From: an uncultured Ruminococcus sp.
GTDB taxonomy: Bacteria; Bacillota; Clostridia; Oscillospirales; Ruminococcaceae
Reading direction: 5' to 3'
DNA length: 14,617 nt
Assembly (NCBI GenBank): GCA_905199285.1
Contig: CAJKFZ010000043.1
Coordinates: 1 to 14,617, forward strand
Positions within the stretch are counted from its first letter, which is position 1. Every line of letters starts with the position of its first letter. Below are positions 13,794-14,617 of this stretch, in pieces. A program made the translations under genes and the position numbers. Below the pieces are notes generated by a model. That model had not been told where the DNA came from. It saw nothing but the letters and a program-made list of their open reading frames with translations, and ran no database searches.

Positions 13794-14213
13794 TCATTTT
13801 TCTTCTAACTCGGAGTAATTCCACTCCGGATAAAGCATATGCTCATCATCGGGAGTTCCTGCATATATACGATAACTATTTCTATACGGGAGTATTCCTA
13901 TGAAAAGAGAATCACCGTTAGAAAGCTTCCATTTGAAATTGCTTCCAAGATCACGGCTAAGCTGTTTGAAGAACTCGTCATCCCTTTCATACATAAGACC
14001 AAGTTCATAAACATGCCATATACTGTTGTCACCCAAATCATAAACAGAGGCAGACTTAGAAATTTTCTCCATTTCTTTATGCAATGTTTCGATGCTTTTA
14101 TAGTCATTTTGGGGTGTTTTTCCTGATTTTGTATTATGACTTCTGTATATCGACCAACCTACTATGGCAAGACAAAAAACTACAACAATGCTTATCAGTT
14201 TCTTTGTATTCAT
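13794..14213 (-). CDS. Small membrane-anchored protein of unknown function
   Basis: This 139-residue protein begins MNTKKL, followed by one hydrophobic segment (about 6-22) that acts as a signal anchor or uncleaved signal peptide. The rest is a hydrophilic domain with aromatic residues (IWHVYELGLMYERDDEFF, WKLSNGDSLFIGILPYRNSYRIYAG). No cysteine is placed to make a lipobox. I recognise no family. The ATG at 14213 follows GGATGGTG by about 9 nt; the open frame extends to 14255 but that would run into the RNA-operon terminator. The gene sits only about 25 nt after the U-tract of that terminator, with no clear promoter between. It may be read by leakage through the terminator or from an unrecognised promoter in the tRNA region. 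Confidence 0.65.
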   Translation of the reverse strand: MNTKKLISIVVVFCLAIVGWSIYRSHNTKSGKTPQNDYKSIETLHKEMEKISKSASVYDLGDNSIWHVYELGLMYERDDEFFKQLSRDLGSNFKWKLSNGDSLFIGILPYRNSYRIYAGTPDDEHMLYPEWNYSELEEK

Positions 14214-14234
14214 AGTAATACACCATCCTGAAAA

Positions 14235-14275
14235 TATAAATAAAAAAGAGATCAATGAAATTCACTGATCTCTTT
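14235..14275 (-). terminator. Intrinsic terminator of the tRNA/5S operon
   Basis: On the minus strand, AAAGAGATCAGTGA pairs with TCATTGATCTCTTT (13 Watson-Crick pairs and one G-T), closing an ATT loop, followed by TTTATTTATA. The first base of the stem is the last A of the tRNA-Asn CCA end, so the terminator touches the mature tRNA. Confidence 0.9.
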
Positions 14276-14350
14276 GGCTCCCCCTGCCCGGCTCGAACGG
14301 GCGACAACTCGGTTAACAGCCGAGTGCTCTACCGACTGAGCTAAGGAGGA
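14275..14350 (-). tRNA. tRNA-Asn (anticodon GTT)
   Basis: A 76-nt cloverleaf. The acceptor stem is TCCTCCT with AGGGGGA (one G-T), the D-arm contains AGCTCAGTCGGTAGAGC, and the anticodon stem is CTCGG/CCGAG. The anticodon loop is CTGTTAA (anticodon GTT) and the T-loop is TTCGAGC. Discriminator G and an encoded CCA complete it. It is the last gene of the RNA operon, 9 nt after 5S rRNA. Confidence 0.97.
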
Positions 14351-14358
14351 ATATAAAT

Positions 14359-14474
14359 ATCGGCGTCTTTCTACTTTCCCAGGCCGTCACCAGCCAAGTA
14401 TCATCAACGTAAACGAGCTTAACTTCCGTGTTCGGAAAGGGAACGGGTGTGACCTCGTTGCCATAAACACCGAT
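14359..14474 (-). rRNA. rrf: 5S ribosomal RNA
   Basis: The minus strand carries the 5S core: GGCAACGAGGTCACACCCGT, then TTCCGAACACGGAAGTTAAGCTC, and later GGCTGGTGACGGCCTGGGAAAGTAG. The ends pair as helix I, TCGGTGTTT (from 14473) with AGACGCCGA (to 14360), with two G-T pairs. The ends given are approximate by a base or two. It lies between tRNA-Glu and tRNA-Asn; no 16S or 23S sequence is inside the window, so whether it belongs to a full rRNA operon to the right is unknown. Confidence 0.96.
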
Positions 14475-14484
14475 TTATTTATAA

Positions 14485-14559
14485 TGGTGACCCGTACCAG
14501 AATCGAACTGGTGTTACCGGCGTGAGAGGCCGGTGTCTTAACCGCTTGACCAACGGGCC
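14485..14559 (-). tRNA. tRNA-Glu (anticodon CTC)
   Basis: A 75-nt cloverleaf with acceptor GGCCCGT/ACGGGTC, D-loop GGTCAAGCGGTTAAGAC, anticodon stem CCGGC/GCCGG, loop CTCTCAC (anticodon CTC, reads GAG) and T-loop TTCGATT. Discriminator A and an encoded CCA follow. The more common Glu isoacceptor is TTC; this CTC form reads only GAG. Confidence 0.95.
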
Positions 14560-14562
14560 ATC

Positions 14563-14617
14563 TGGTGCACCATCGGGGACTCGAACCCAGGACCCACTGA
14601 TTAAGAGTCAGTTGCTC
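14563..14617 (-). tRNA. tRNA-Lys (anticodon CTT), partial
   Basis: The 3' 55 nt of a tRNA; the acceptor 5' strand and most of the D-arm are beyond the window edge. The anticodon stem is ACTGA/TCAGT with loop CTCTTAA (anticodon CTT, Lys, reads AAG). The T-arm is CTGGG-TTCGAGT-CCCCG with a T-C mismatch at the second pair. Discriminator A and an encoded CCA are present. It is 3 nt upstream of tRNA-Glu. Confidence 0.92.

Overview
This window looks like part of a low- to mid-GC Firmicute chromosome, most likely a gut Clostridia of the Ruminococcaceae/Oscillospiraceae type. That placement is inferred from AGGAGG ribosome sites, sigma-A promoters, a tryptophan T-box, a Spo0A-type regulator, luxS, an M23/G5/LysM envelope protein and CCA-encoding tRNAs. 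There is no phage, transposon, CRISPR array or obvious island. It is mostly housekeeping and regulatory DNA with several unusual local arrangements.

Layout, left to right. (1) 8-2099 (+): a two-gene ABC-2 exporter (NatA/NatB type), the genes overlapping by 14 nt, ending at a bidirectional terminator. (2) 2163-4079: a divergent pair with back-to-back promoters. On the minus strand is a Spo0A-like regulator whose receiver domain has lost its phospho-acceptor. On the plus strand is a DEDDh exonuclease with a hairpin between its ribosome site and start codon. (3) 4197-6526: an acidic lipoprotein (+) and a membrane-anchored M23 peptidase (-), convergent on a shared terminator. (4) 6662-9493 (-): luxS, an RluA-family pseudouridine synthase, a polytopic membrane protein that overlaps it out of frame by about 131 nt, and a histidine phosphatase, probably one or two transcription units. 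(5) 9767-12337 (+): an XRE regulator whose promoter holds a strong dyad, then a complete Trp-specific T-box riboswitch (promoter, Stem I, TGG specifier, T-box, terminator) controlling a TrpB2-type tryptophan synthase beta chain with no trpA nearby. (6) 12399-13653 (-): a membrane-tethered XRE regulator followed 1 nt later by a small DUF3592-like membrane protein. (7) 13794-14213 (-): a small membrane-anchored protein of unknown function directly downstream of an RNA operon. (8) 14244-14617 (-): tRNA-Lys(CTT, cut by the window edge), tRNA-Glu(CTC), 5S rRNA, tRNA-Asn(GTT) and a terminator.

How the parts work together. The T-box senses uncharged tRNA-Trp and switches on trpB2, which can make tryptophan from indole and serine. 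LuxS recycles S-ribosylhomocysteine and yields the AI-2 precursor. The two XRE regulators probably control their own promoters. No single new multi-gene system is evident. The best leads are the phosphorylation-independent Spo0A paralogue, the membrane XRE/DUF3592 pair, the large gene overlap at rluA, and the hairpin-spaced start of the exonuclease gene.
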